Shown here in pieces: positions 1-7,801 of a stretch of DNA of 35,651 nucleotides. This DNA is from Alphaproteobacteria bacterium (GTDB lineage: Bacteria; Pseudomonadota; Alphaproteobacteria; UBA11222). Every line of letters begins with the position of its first letter. Positions within the stretch are counted from its first letter, which is position 1. A program made the position numbers and the translations under genes. The notes beneath the pieces are model-generated. The model did no database searches, was not told where the DNA came from, and worked only from the letters and a program-made list of their open reading frames with translations. The stretch is taken from positions 1 to 35,651 of the forward strand of contig SHWM01000021.1 of NCBI GenBank assembly GCA_009693835.1, written 5' to 3'.

Positions 1-685
1 GATTTTTCGGGCTGAAATACAGCAGATGCGAGGGGGGACAAAAAGCGTCCCAGTCCAACAGCCGCCGCGGCCGCCGCCAATGCGAAATATCCGGGGTCGT
101 CAGATAGAGCACGCCTCCCGGCGCCAGCAGACGGTAGATGTCACACAGAAAGCCTTGCGGCTCTGGCACATGCTCGATCACTTCAGAACAATAGGCAGCC
201 GCAAATGTTACCGGCGCCCCCTGCGGGTCTCTGGGGACAAAATCAGAAACCCGTCCATGAAAAAACTGGTTGAGGGGATAAGACCGCCGCGCATAGTCAA
301 TCGACACGGCGTCCAGATCAATTCCCCATCCCGTAAAACCCCTGCGTCGCGCCGCCTCTACCATAAAGCCGCCATTGCAGCCAACGTCCAGAAAATTTCC
401 AGCCCCCGTTTTGACATGCCGTTGAGTGATTCGCACACGAATCAGACTGCGGCGCAGTTTAAGTTCCGGCTTAGCGAAATAGCCGGTTTGCGTCCCATTG
501 TAAGCGTCTGTATAGAGCGCCGCCAATGTCTCCGGCGCAGGCACGGGATCGAGGTAAATCAGGCCACAGGATGCGCAGGCATAAAGCTGCCACTGGCCGT
601 GGCGGAAATAGCTCTGCCGGGCCGCGCCGCCACAGGCTGGACACACAGGATTACCTGTCAAGGCTATCTTGGGCAGACCTGCCAA
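1..685 (-). CDS. Class I SAM-dependent methyltransferase with N-terminal zinc ribbon (partial, C-terminus outside window)
   Basis: The frame is open on the minus strand to the left window edge. The N-terminus shows two CxxC pairs (CPACG and CASCG), a zinc-ribbon arrangement common in methyltransferases of cell-surface or sugar clusters. A SAM-binding fold follows, with motif I LDVGCNGGF, an acidic residue after strand 2 (GIDLD), and SEVIEHVPEP, LLAPGGVLYLTTPD and PPSHLLYFSP, typical of the Methyltransf_11/23 families. The substrate cannot be named. There is no ATG start: TTG at 685 and TTG at 661 are the candidates, neither has a good Shine-Dalgarno, and an in-frame TAG lies just upstream. 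It is divergent from the lipid operon, with about 135 bp between them to hold both promoters. Confidence 0.8.
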   Translation of the reverse strand, partial: MAGLPKIALTGNPVCPACGGAARQSYFRHGQWQLYACASCGLIYLDPVPAPETLAALYTDAYNGTQTGYFAKPELKLRRSLIRVRITQRHVKTGAGNFLDVGCNGGFMVEAARRRGFTGWGIDLDAVSIDYARRSYPLNQFFHGRVSDFVPRDPQGAPVTFAAAYCSEVIEHVPEPQGFLCDIYRLLAPGGVLYLTTPDISHWRRPRRLLDWDAFCPPSHLLYFSPKN

Positions 686-821
686 ATCATTGGATTTCTG
701 AACTATGAAGACAACTCCGGGGTAAATTATCCTTGGCGACTATATAGGCTTCAACTGGCTTTCCCGCTACCCTGTCAGTATAAGTTGAGCTTCGAACCAC
801 CCATGGACCAATGCCAGCCAG

Positions 822-1979
822 ATGCCCCATTCTGAAACTGCCCCGCGCCCCGCCGTCCGTCTGCTTGGAAAATCTCCCGTATTGATCTGGGGGCTTGGCG
901 GGGCCGCACGGCTCACCCGGACTTTGCGCAGTTTTGACGTGACCGACATTGAGGCCTGGCCGGCGCCGGTCAGCAGCGGCCCCGATGTGGTGCTGATCCA
1001 TACGGGCTATCTGATCGAAGACAGCCTGTTGCGCAAGCTTCTTGTGAATCCTGGGTGCTATCTGCGGGACCAGGAAATGGGGCGGGTCGTGGCTGCCCAC
1101 ATTCCGGCAAGCTCAGCCCCCGCCATCGTCGAGCTGATGACCCGCGAGGAGGCGCCGGCTGCGGAACTTCAGCATGATCCCGGGTTCCGTCCGCTGAACC
1201 CGGTGCAGGCGGAGGCGTATAATGAAAAACTGAAAAAACGGATTACGGCCTTTATCCTGCCTGTCACCGCCGCCACCAAAGACCAGATTGAGCGGCGTCT
1301 TTTCGCGGTCGTCTATAAAGGCGTAACCGACATCGTCACAAAATATGTCTGGCCCTGGCCGGCCTATCATGTCACGCGCGCCTGTGCGGCCGCTGGCATT
1401 ACGCCCAATATGGTGACTTCAGCCAGTGCGGGATTAACGGTTCTGGCTTTTCTGCTGTTCACGAACGGCTACTTTGGGTGGGGCCTTGTGGCGGCCTGGA
1501 GCATGACATTTCTTGATACGGTGGATGGGAAACTGGCGCGGCTGACGGTGAACTCCAGCCGCATGGGAGACCTGTTCGATCATGGTCTTGATCTGATTCA
1601 TCCGCCATTCTGGTACTGGGCCTGGATAACCGGCATTGACGCATCCGGCGGCAGCCTCTGGCAGGCCAACGCCGTCACGGCGATCGTGATTGGCGGATAT
1701 GTCTTTCAACGTCTGCAGGAAGGCGGCTTCAAACTGTTTTTCGGAATAACCCTGCATGTCTGGCGTCCTTTCGACAGCCGTTTTCGCCTCATCAATGCGC
1801 GCCGTAATCCCAACCTGATCCTTCTCTCAGCGGGCGCCCTGCTGGGCCGGCCGGATATAGGCATGGAAACGGTGGCGCTGTGGATGCTGGTGTGCATCGG
1901 TGTTCATTTCGTGCAGATCGCGCAGGCGGCGGCCTTCCGGCGGCGCGGGCGCCCTGTTCTGTCCTGGCTGGCCGCTTGA
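822..1979 (+). CDS. CDP-alcohol phosphatidyltransferase family protein with N-terminal NTP-transferase-like domain
   Basis: This 385-aa integral membrane enzyme would transfer a phosphatidyl or phospho-alcohol group from a CDP-linked donor to an acceptor alcohol. The family signature DxxDGxxARx8GxxxDxxxD is complete at residues 232-257 (D232, D235-G236, A239-R240, G249, D253, D257), including the final catalytic Asp. Hydrophobic segments lie on both sides of it. Residues 1 to about 110 precede the membrane domain and look like a degenerate nucleotidyltransferase fold (LIWGLGGAARLTRTLRSF), as in some fused CDP-alcohol transferases; I see no intact catalytic motif there. The ATG at 822 is the only in-frame start that fits. 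Its stop overlaps the next gene's TTG start by three bases. The acceptor alcohol is unknown. Confidence 0.82.
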   Translation: MPHSETAPRPAVRLLGKSPVLIWGLGGAARLTRTLRSFDVTDIEAWPAPVSSGPDVVLIHTGYLIEDSLLRKLLVNPGCYLRDQEMGRVVAAHIPASSAPAIVELMTREEAPAAELQHDPGFRPLNPVQAEAYNEKLKKRITAFILPVTAATKDQIERRLFAVVYKGVTDIVTKYVWPWPAYHVTRACAAAGITPNMVTSASAGLTVLAFLLFTNGYFGWGLVAAWSMTFLDTVDGKLARLTVNSSRMGDLFDHGLDLIHPPFWYWAWITGIDASGGSLWQANAVTAIVIGGYVFQRLQEGGFKLFFGITLHVWRPFDSRFRLINARRNPNLILLSAGALLGRPDIGMETVALWMLVCIGVHFVQIAQAAAFRRRGRPVLSWLAA

Positions 1980-2923
1980 ACCGTCTGGCCGTCATCAGCA
2001 ATCCGAAGAGCCATCGAAATCTGCATGGCCCTGCATTCCTGTGCCCCGCACAGGCGCTTCCGTTTCTCGCCGGCACTGCCGCGCCAGTCACGCAGACAGA
2101 GCTGTTAACGGCATTGACCCGCTTCAAACAGCAGGGGGCGGATATACTCGTCATCAATGGCGGCGACGGCACCCTGCGGGATGTGTTGAGCGCCCTGTGG
2201 CGGATCGATCCGGACTGGCGTCCGGCGCTAAGCCTCGTTCCCGGCGGCAAAACCAACCTGACTGCCTATGACGTGGGATGCGTGCCGCATGGGGCGGAGG
2301 GGCTGCGCCGGATATTCGACGCAGCCAGCCACAATCGTCTGCGGCGCCACATCGTCACGCGTCCGGTCATGGACATCGCCAGACCAGATGTTGCTGATCA
2401 GCACGTCTGCGGCATGTTTCTGGGCGCGGGCGCGTTTTCGGGGGCGACGGAACTGGCGCGGAACGAAGCCAACGCGATGGGCCTTTATCACGGGCTGGCC
2501 GTTGCCTGGACGATTGCGTCCGTGGTGGCGCGCAATATGCGCAGCAATGCTGACGGCGCCGTTCCCATCGCCTTGAGCGCGGATAGCGTCGAGATATTCG
2601 ACAAGGATCAATTCATACTCATTGCCACAACGGCAAACCGGATTGTCATGGGGCTTAAACCCTTCTGGGGGCCGGGTGGCGGCGCCATCCGGTTTACCGC
2701 CATTGACGGCCCGCCCAAAAGCCTGGCGCGCGCACTGCTGCCGGTGTTGCGTGGCCGGCCCCGTCGATGGATGCTGAGCAGCGGCTATAATAGCGGCCGC
2801 GCCGATACTCTGACCCTGCGTCTCGCGTCCCGATTTACGGTCGATGGAGAATTGTTCGATCCAGGTCCTTCCGGCCGGATCGAAATTTCTGCGCGGCGCA
2901 CCTTTGATTTCGTGTATCCGTGA
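1976..2923 (+). CDS. Diacylglycerol/lipid kinase family protein
   Basis: The 315-aa protein belongs to the DAGK catalytic-domain family, which phosphorylates diacylglycerol (or a sphingoid or other lipid) with ATP. Visible motifs are the N-terminal AVISNPKS strand-loop, the nucleotide-binding GGDGT at about residues 62-66, a PGGKTNLTAYDVG segment like the usual PGGTxN loop, and a C-terminal VDGELFD. I chose TTG at 1976 because it overlaps the upstream stop (TTGA). An in-frame GTG/ATG-type start about 100 bp further up would overlap the neighbour improbably far. The gene overlaps the next one by 4 bp (GTGA), so the three genes look translationally coupled. Its product, phosphatidic acid, would be the substrate of the next gene if that is Tam41-like. 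Confidence 0.83.
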   Translation: MNRLAVISNPKSHRNLHGPAFLCPAQALPFLAGTAAPVTQTELLTALTRFKQQGADILVINGGDGTLRDVLSALWRIDPDWRPALSLVPGGKTNLTAYDVGCVPHGAEGLRRIFDAASHNRLRRHIVTRPVMDIARPDVADQHVCGMFLGAGAFSGATELARNEANAMGLYHGLAVAWTIASVVARNMRSNADGAVPIALSADSVEIFDKDQFILIATTANRIVMGLKPFWGPGGGAIRFTAIDGPPKSLARALLPVLRGRPRRWMLSSGYNSGRADTLTLRLASRFTVDGELFDPGPSGRIEISARRTFDFVYP

Positions 2924-3837
2924 ACGGCCCGCAGAATGAACGTCTGACGGCGCTGATCGCCTCCGCGCTGGCGCAGCCCGCCAATGCGGCTGCCCAAAGT
3001 GTGGCGGACGCCATCCGCGCCGGTCATGGCACAGGCGTGCGCGCCATTTTGTTCTATGGCTCGTGCCGCCGTTCATTGCAGCCAGATGGCGTGCTAGACT
3101 TTTACGTGCTGGTTGACAACTACCGCGATTATCACGGATCACTGTTCCGACCACTGATGAATTATCTTCTGCCGCCGGATGTTTCTTTCCTGCGCGTCGC
3201 AAATCCATCACCCGATGGTGAAAGCGGCGGGGCGATTGCGGCGAAAGTCGCCGTAATATCGCTTGATCAGTTTGCACGGCGGATGCGCCCGGATGCGATC
3301 GACACAACCCTGTGGGCGCGTTTTACGCAGCCCTCGTCGCTGCTGTACGCGGCGGATGAAGCCACAAGAAAACAACTGATCAGCGCGCTTTCCACGGGCG
3401 TGCGCACCGCCTGCGGGTGGGCGGCCCAGCGCGTACCGGCCTCCGCGCCATCCGCTGTTTTCTGGAGCCAGCTTTTCGCCATGACCTATGCCGCTGAATT
3501 GCGGGTCGAGCAAGGCAACCGGCCCGAAATAATTTATGACAATGACACTGACTATTATGACGGCATATTTAATGCGCTCGAATTAGATCGTTCGCATCTT
3601 TCTGGTTTGGCCCCCTCTGGGTCATGGGCAATGCGGCGTATTGCGGGCAAGATTTTTTCAGTGCTGCGGCTGTGCAAAGGGGCGTTTACCTTTGAAGGCG
3701 GCGTGGATTATCTGGTCTGGAAGATTGAACGGCACACGGGATACGCCGTTTCGCTGAGCCCCTGGCAACAGCGCCATCCCATTCTGGCGGCCCCCCGTCT
3801 GCTCTACCGCTTGCACCGCCGGGGTATCCTGCGGTAA
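2920..3837 (+). CDS. Tam41-like nucleotidyltransferase, candidate CTP:phosphatidate cytidylyltransferase
   Basis: The 305-aa protein starts at a GTG overlapping the kinase stop. It shows a nucleotidyltransferase core: FYGSC at residues 45-49, then LDFYVLVD at 59-66 followed by YH at 71-72. From memory this is the spacing of the mitochondrial Tam41/Mmp37 family (YGSG ... LDFxxxVDD ... WH). Further stretches also correspond: KVAVIS, then LWARFTQPSSLLY, then a helical region with VFWSQLFAMTYAAELRVEQGN. No transmembrane helices are evident, unlike CdsA. With DAG kinase and a CDP-alcohol transferase in the same overlapping operon, conversion of phosphatidate plus CTP to CDP-DAG is a coherent role. 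The family match is by eye, not by search. Otherwise it is a nucleotidyltransferase of unknown substrate. Confidence 0.6.
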   Translation: MNGPQNERLTALIASALAQPANAAAQSVADAIRAGHGTGVRAILFYGSCRRSLQPDGVLDFYVLVDNYRDYHGSLFRPLMNYLLPPDVSFLRVANPSPDGESGGAIAAKVAVISLDQFARRMRPDAIDTTLWARFTQPSSLLYAADEATRKQLISALSTGVRTACGWAAQRVPASAPSAVFWSQLFAMTYAAELRVEQGNRPEIIYDNDTDYYDGIFNALELDRSHLSGLAPSGSWAMRRIAGKIFSVLRLCKGAFTFEGGVDYLVWKIERHTGYAVSLSPWQQRHPILAAPRLLYRLHRRGILR

Positions 3838-3958
3838 ATGCAAAATTGAATTTTCTAATGAACTTATGAATCGCTTTGTGAGGCGATAACGACTATAGTG
3901 CCCGCCTATCTAGACCGAAAGCCGGCGAAGACCGGGGGGTTCCAGGGAGACTTCGAAC

Positions 3959-4816
3959 ATGAGCAAAACCGCCACCATTTGCCGTATTACGACGCCGGCG
4001 ATCCGTTCACGCAAGAACGGCACGCCTCTGGTCTGCCTCACTGCCTATTCCACGCCCATGGCGCGCCTGATGGATGATACCGTCGATCTTATTTTGGTCG
4101 GCGATTCCCTCGGCATGGTGCTGTACGGCATGGAAAGCACATTGGGGGTAACACTTGACATGATGATTGCGCACGGCCGGGCCGTCATGCGCGGATCAAC
4201 ACGCGCCTGCGTCATTGTCGATATGCCCTTTGGCACCACGCAGGAATCGCCCGAGGCAGCGTTCCGCAATTGCGCGCGTGTGATGCAAGAGACCGGATGC
4301 TCGGGGATCAAGCTGGAAGGCGGCCGCGAAATGGCGGAGACAGTTCATTTCCTGACGCAGCGTGGCATACCTGTGATGGGCCACACGGGTCTACGCCCGC
4401 AGATGGTCAACACGCTGGGCGGCTATCGCTCGCGCGGGCACGGCGCGCACGAGGCCAACGCCATTCTCGATGACAGCGTCGCCATTGCAGAAGCCGGCGC
4501 CTTCAGCATCGTGCTGGAAGGCATGGTGGAAGATCTTGCAAAAGACATCACCGCACGGATTGATATTCCAACTATTGGCATTGGCGCGTCGTCCGTATGT
4601 GATGGGCAGATTCTGGTCAGCGAAGACATGACCGGCCTGTTTGGGCAGAATGTGCCGAAATTCGTACAGGTGTTCGGCGATGTGGCCGGTGAGGCCCAGC
4701 GCGCCATTGACGCCTATGCCGATGCGGTGCGCCGGCGCGAATTCCCTGCCGCAAAAAATGTCTACAAAGCGAAATTGGCGGCGCCAAAATCGCGCCTGGC
4801 GCGAATCGCTGGCTAG
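3959..4816 (+). CDS. panB: 3-methyl-2-oxobutanoate hydroxymethyltransferase
   Basis: PanB (ketopantoate hydroxymethyltransferase) makes ketopantoate from 2-oxoisovalerate and 5,10-methylene-tetrahydrofolate, the first committed step of pantothenate and CoA synthesis. The 285-aa length is typical. Family landmarks are [14 protein letters not shown], the metal-binding GDSLGM (D49), [15 protein letters not shown] (D88), KLEGG (K118) and [11 protein letters not shown], with IGIGAS near the C-terminus. The ATG at 3959 follows a purine-rich GGGAGA. It is separated from panC by about 165 bp carrying a hairpin, so co-transcription is likely but not certain. Confidence 0.96.
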   Translation: MSKTATICRITTPAIRSRKNGTPLVCLTAYSTPMARLMDDTVDLILVGDSLGMVLYGMESTLGVTLDMMIAHGRAVMRGSTRACVIVDMPFGTTQESPEAAFRNCARVMQETGCSGIKLEGGREMAETVHFLTQRGIPVMGHTGLRPQMVNTLGGYRSRGHGAHEANAILDDSVAIAEAGAFSIVLEGMVEDLAKDITARIDIPTIGIGASSVCDGQILVSEDMTGLFGQNVPKFVQVFGDVAGEAQRAIDAYADAVRRREFPAAKNVYKAKLAAPKSRLARIAG

Positions 4817-4902
4817 AGCAATTCCCATTAGGATTGAACCAGCAGGTAAAATCTTGATGGGTAAAATTGTTCTATGTTACGATATGCCAGAGCAACTTTA
4901 TC

Positions 4903-4938
4903 CATTTAATTGGATCGCTGGGCGATCCCAATTAAATG
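4903..4938. repeat. Long inverted repeat / hairpin between panB and panC
   Basis: The left arm (4903-4918) and right arm (4922-4938) are complementary over 16 positions with one bulged base and a 3-nt loop. Weaker pairing extends outward to about 4886 and 4953 (CCAGAGCA against TGCCCTGG). No T-tract follows, so it is not an ordinary intrinsic terminator. A second imperfect palindrome occupies 4815-4873. The pair resembles the dispersed palindromic elements common between alphaproteobacterial genes, but no second copy is present in this window. Confidence 0.7.
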
Positions 4939-4981
4939 AATGCTGCCCTGGTCAGACGCCTGATCAATTTTGGTGCAGGGA

Positions 4982-5839
4982 ATGGGGAACCCGGTGATCC
5001 CAACCATCCGCGACATTGAAGGCCTGCGTACGCAGGTCCGGGCCTGGAGGTCGCAGGGGCTACGCATCGGATTCGTACCCACAATGGGCGCGCTGCATGA
5101 CGGGCATATCACCCTGGTCCGGACCGCAAAGCAACGCTGCGACAGGGTCGTGGTTTCGATTTTCGTCAACCCCACCCAGTTCGGCCCCAACGAGGATTTC
5201 GACGCTTATCCGCGTACGGAGGAAGCCGATCTCGAGAAACTTGCCAGCGCCCATGCGGATCTGGCCTACCTGCCCACGGTCGCAATCATGTACCCGCCCG
5301 GCGCCTCGACAATGGTGAATGTGACCGGCCTAACCGAGGGGCTGTGCGGCGCGGCGAGGCCCGGGCACTTTCAGGGCGTAACGACAGTAGTCACCAAACT
5401 GCTGCTGCAGGTGTTGCCCGACGCGGCGTTCTTTGGCGAAAAAGATTACCAGCAGCTCAAAACCATTGCCAGGATGGCCCGCGATCTGGACATACCCACC
5501 GAGATCGTGGGCGTGCCCACCGTGCGCGAGGCGGACGGGCTGGCGCTGTCCTCGCGCAATGTCTATCTGACCCCCAGCCAGCGTCAGCAGGCTCTGGCGA
5601 CACCCCGCACACTCAATGCTGTTGCCGCGCGTCTCGCCGATGGATCGGACGCAGGCCCGCATCTTGCCTGGGGACAGGCCGAATTACTGCGCGGCGGGTT
5701 CGATAGCGTCGATTATCTGGAACTGTGTGACGCCGAGGATCTGACGCCGCTGGCGCATATCGGCGGGCGACCAGCCCGGCTGATTGTGGCCGCGCGCATC
5801 GGCAAGACCCGCCTGCTGGATAATATCGCAGTGGGCTGA
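4982..5839 (+). CDS. panC: Pantoate-beta-alanine ligase (pantothenate synthetase)
   Basis: PanC condenses pantoate with beta-alanine using ATP through a pantoyl-adenylate, the last step of pantothenate synthesis. Landmarks are FVPTMGALHDGH with the HxGH nucleotide motif at about residues 39-42, SIFVNPTQFGPNEDF, FFGEKDYQQL and the KMSKS-like region around LALSSRNVYL. The 285-aa length is usual. ATG at 4982 is preferred. An ATG at 4970 (four residues longer) and GTG at 4994 are in the same frame, and none has a clearly better ribosome site. It lies directly downstream of panB in the same pathway. Confidence 0.96.
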   Translation: MGNPVIPTIRDIEGLRTQVRAWRSQGLRIGFVPTMGALHDGHITLVRTAKQRCDRVVVSIFVNPTQFGPNEDFDAYPRTEEADLEKLASAHADLAYLPTVAIMYPPGASTMVNVTGLTEGLCGAARPGHFQGVTTVVTKLLLQVLPDAAFFGEKDYQQLKTIARMARDLDIPTEIVGVPTVREADGLALSSRNVYLTPSQRQQALATPRTLNAVAARLADGSDAGPHLAWGQAELLRGGFDSVDYLELCDAEDLTPLAHIGGRPARLIVAARIGKTRLLDNIAVG

Positions 5840-5861
5840 GGCCAGACTGCTGATTTTATGC

Positions 5862-5891
5862 TTGACCGAATTATATCATTTTTGCTATGAT
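5862..5891 (+). promoter_or_regulatory. Putative sigma-70 promoter and operator of the higBA-type module
   Basis: TTGACC at 5862-5867 is followed after 18 bp by TATGAT at 5886-5891, seven bases before the toxin ATG. An ATCAT/ATGAT inverted repeat overlaps the spacer and -10 region and would suit binding by the encoded antitoxin. Inferred from sequence only. Confidence 0.5.
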
Positions 5892-5897
5892 AAATAA

Positions 5898-6218
5898 ATG
5901 TGGACGTTAGAAACCCTTAACACGGCCGTCGATGCAGAGATTGCCGCACTTCCAACGGACTTGCGGGCACGGTTGGTCCGGGTGGCGAACCTGATTTAAG
6001 CCATGGGCTTGGATCAACTACCGCATGACACGGTGAAGCATCTCGAAGGCAAGCTTTGGGAAATCCGTGTCAAAGGACGAACCGGCATATCACGGGCTAT
6101 TTACGTCACTGCAACAGGAAAACGGGTTGTCATTGTCCGGGTGTTCGTGAAAAAGACCCAAAAGACGCCCAACAAGGAACTTGAATTGGCCCGGACGCGG
6201 GCGAAGGAGGTCAGATGA
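5898..6218 (+). pseudogene. RelE/HigB-type (Gp49-like) toxin interrupted by an in-frame TAA
   Basis: Read through, this is a 106-residue phage-derived Gp49-like/HigB toxin: MWTLETLNTAVDAEIAALP at the start, GKLWEIRVKGRTGISRAIYV in the middle and VRVFVKKTQKTP plus ELARTRAKE at the end. Codon 34 (5997-5999) is TAA, in frame with both halves and with no indel. From family memory that position normally holds Glu (LIEAMGL), so a single GAA-to-TAA change is likely. The downstream half has its own ATG at 6003 and could make a 71-aa product by re-initiation, but it lacks a visible Shine-Dalgarno. The gene overlaps the antitoxin by 4 bp (ATGA), the usual order for HigBA. Confidence 0.8.
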
Positions 6219-6514
6219 CCAAAATCAAAGACCTGCACGCAAAATGGATGGCGGACAAAGAATATCGCAAGGAATATGGCGCCCTTGAAGAGGAGTTCGC
6301 CCTCGCCCAAGCCATTATCGAAGCGCGCGTAAAGGCGGGGCTGACTCAGGAACAATTGGCCGAACGCATGGCCACGTCGCAAAGCGCCATCGCGAGACTG
6401 GAAAGCGGCAGATCAATTCCTTCGGCGCGCACCCTGACCCGCTTTGCCAAGGCGACAGGGACAATTTTGCGGATCAGTTTTGAATCAGAGAAGAAGGCGT
6501 CACTGCTACTATGA
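6215..6514 (+). CDS. XRE-family antitoxin (HigA-like)
   Basis: This 99-aa protein has a C-terminal helix-turn-helix of the Cro/C1 type at about residues 40-90 (KAGLTQEQLAERMATSQSAIARLESG, given here in short form by its ends, then SARTLTRFAKATG). The N-terminal 40 residues, rich in charged helix, are typical of the antitoxins paired with Gp49-like toxins. Its ATG overlaps the toxin stop. It is intact although its toxin is broken, which is the expected order of decay for a TA pair. Its stop (6512-6514) directly abuts the stop of the convergent HEPN-like gene, leaving no room for a terminator. Confidence 0.85.
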   Translation: MTKIKDLHAKWMADKEYRKEYGALEEEFALAQAIIEARVKAGLTQEQLAERMATSQSAIARLESGRSIPSARTLTRFAKATGTILRISFESEKKASLLL

Positions 6515-6988
6515 TCCGGTGCGAAGAGTATAGTCTGCTCTCTCATGGTGGCATAATTGAATAAACTGCTCGAGAAGCTCCTCAAAAACATCCAAGTTAA
6601 TGTTTGTGTTGAAAAGTGAAAACGGTATGCTCGAAATCACGCCAGTTTGTTGGTTATAATCTGTCGGATTGAGTTCAATAGCAGAATGCGCAAGAGCCCT
6701 GTTCCGCAGGGTCTTGCATAATTCGCGAAGCTCCTTTTAGGAATCGGTCAGAATTCCAAAATTCTCGATGCTTAGCCGCTCCATCGCCTTGACAGATTTC
6801 TGTTGTTCATTTCGAGAAAACGGCCGGTAATAGGCAACAATGGCGGTGAACAGGAGCGCTTCATATTCTGTACTTGAAACATCGTGCGCCCTTGCTGAAC
6901 GAAGATACCTCTGAGCGCTCTCGAAATCTCTCACGGCAATGGAATATCTATTGAATTCCTCAATTGATTCTATCCGATGGTCCGACAT
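6509..6988 (-). pseudogene. HEPN-like small protein interrupted by an in-frame TAA
   Basis: The frame starts at ATG 6988 and, read through, gives about 159 residues. Codon 84 (6737-6739) is TAA. On its far side the same frame continues without indel as KELRELCKTLRNRALAHS to a TAG at 6509-6511. RNRALAH fits the Rx4-6H motif of HEPN ribonucleases and lies at about residues 95-101, just after the stop. The first part (FESAQRYLRSARAHD, YEALLFTAIVAYYRPFS) looks helical. I do not recognise a named family. The start lies 7 bp after the SDR stop with a weak GAG-rich ribosome site. Base composition is more AT-rich than its neighbours, suggesting an accessory origin. A truncated 83-aa product lacking the HEPN motif is the alternative. 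Confidence 0.72.
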
Positions 6989-6995
6989 CCCGCTC

Positions 6996-7763
6996 TCACC
7001 GCGCGAAGCTGCCGCCATCCACCGACATGGCGAGACCCGTGACGAAGGATGCGCGGTCCGAGCACAGCCAGGCAGCCGCCTCGGCGATTTCCGATGGCTT
7101 GCCCAGACGTCCGACCGGCTCCATGCGGCGCATCGCCTCATAGCCCTTTTCCGAACCGCGGACGATGCGGTTCAGCATCGGCGTTTCAATCGCCCCGGGG
7201 CAGACCGCATTGACGCGGATATTCTTGCGCGCATATTCGAGCGCGCCGGTTTTGGTCAGGCCAATAACGCCATGCTTGGCCGCCACATAGGCGTTGCCGC
7301 GCGGCACGCCGACGATCCCCGCCAGCGACGAAGTGTTGACGATCGCGCCCGCTGAATCCTGACGCAGAAACTGTTCGATCTCATATTTCATGCACCACCA
7401 CACGCCTTTCAGATTGACGGCGATGTTGAGATCGAAATTCTCTTCGGTGCAACTGATGATCGTGGCCCCGGTATCTCCTTCGACGCCGGCATTGTTGAAC
7501 GCCACATCCAGACGCCCGTAGGTATCCACCACGGCTTTGACCATTGCCTCGACGGAAGGCCCCTTGGTTACGTCACAGCGCACGAAACTGGCCGTACCGC
7601 CCGCCTGTTTGACAAGGCCGACGGTTTCCTCGGCGCCCTTTTCATTGATGTCCGCCACCATCACCCTGGCGCCTTCGCGCGCAAAAACCAGCGAGGATTC
7701 CCGGCCTATGCCCGAACCCCCGCCCGTGATCAGTGCAACTTTTCCTTCAAGATCTCCTGCCAT
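6996..7763 (-). CDS. SDR-family NAD(P)-dependent oxidoreductase
   Basis: The 255-aa classical short-chain dehydrogenase has the nucleotide-binding GGGSGIGR at residues 14-21, NNAG at 90-93, the catalytic Ser in NTSS at about 143-146, and Y159xxxK163. The C-terminus has PGAIETPM and a final VDGG. An acidic residue after strand 2 (ADIN) suggests NAD(H) preference. The substrate is probably a hydroxyacyl-CoA or alcohol intermediate, because it is the last intact gene of a minus-strand run with three CoA-transferases and lies only 38 bp after one of them. The ATG has an AGGAG ribosome site. Confidence 0.9.
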   Translation of the reverse strand: MAGDLEGKVALITGGGSGIGRESSLVFAREGARVMVADINEKGAEETVGLVKQAGGTASFVRCDVTKGPSVEAMVKAVVDTYGRLDVAFNNAGVEGDTGATIISCTEENFDLNIAVNLKGVWWCMKYEIEQFLRQDSAGAIVNTSSLAGIVGVPRGNAYVAAKHGVIGLTKTGALEYARKNIRVNAVCPGAIETPMLNRIVRGSEKGYEAMRRMEPVGRLGKPSEIAEAAAWLCSDRASFVTGLAMSVDGGSFAR

Positions 7764-7801
7764 TTTATGCTCCTTTATTTATATGATTATTCCGTATGAG
7801 A

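Noticed and set aside
28..50. Apparent frameshift in the partial methyltransferase at a G-run/A-run
   Set aside because: Recounting the run (six G) restores one continuous frame through PPSHLLYFSP, so no frameshift exists.
2228..3307. Minus-strand open frame across the DAG kinase and Tam41-like genes
   Set aside because: It spans the junction of two overlapping real genes on the other strand and has no motif of its own.
5997..6739. TAA read as a sense codon (code change), because two genes carry in-frame TAA at likely Glu positions
   Set aside because: Many intact genes in the window end in TAA at the right length (for example the crotonase, the MDR reductase and yihA), so TAA is a normal stop here.
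5840..6996. A displaced panC tail next to the HigBA module, as seen for yihA and argB
   Set aside because: I searched by eye for the end of panC up to 6996 on the plus strand and found no second copy.
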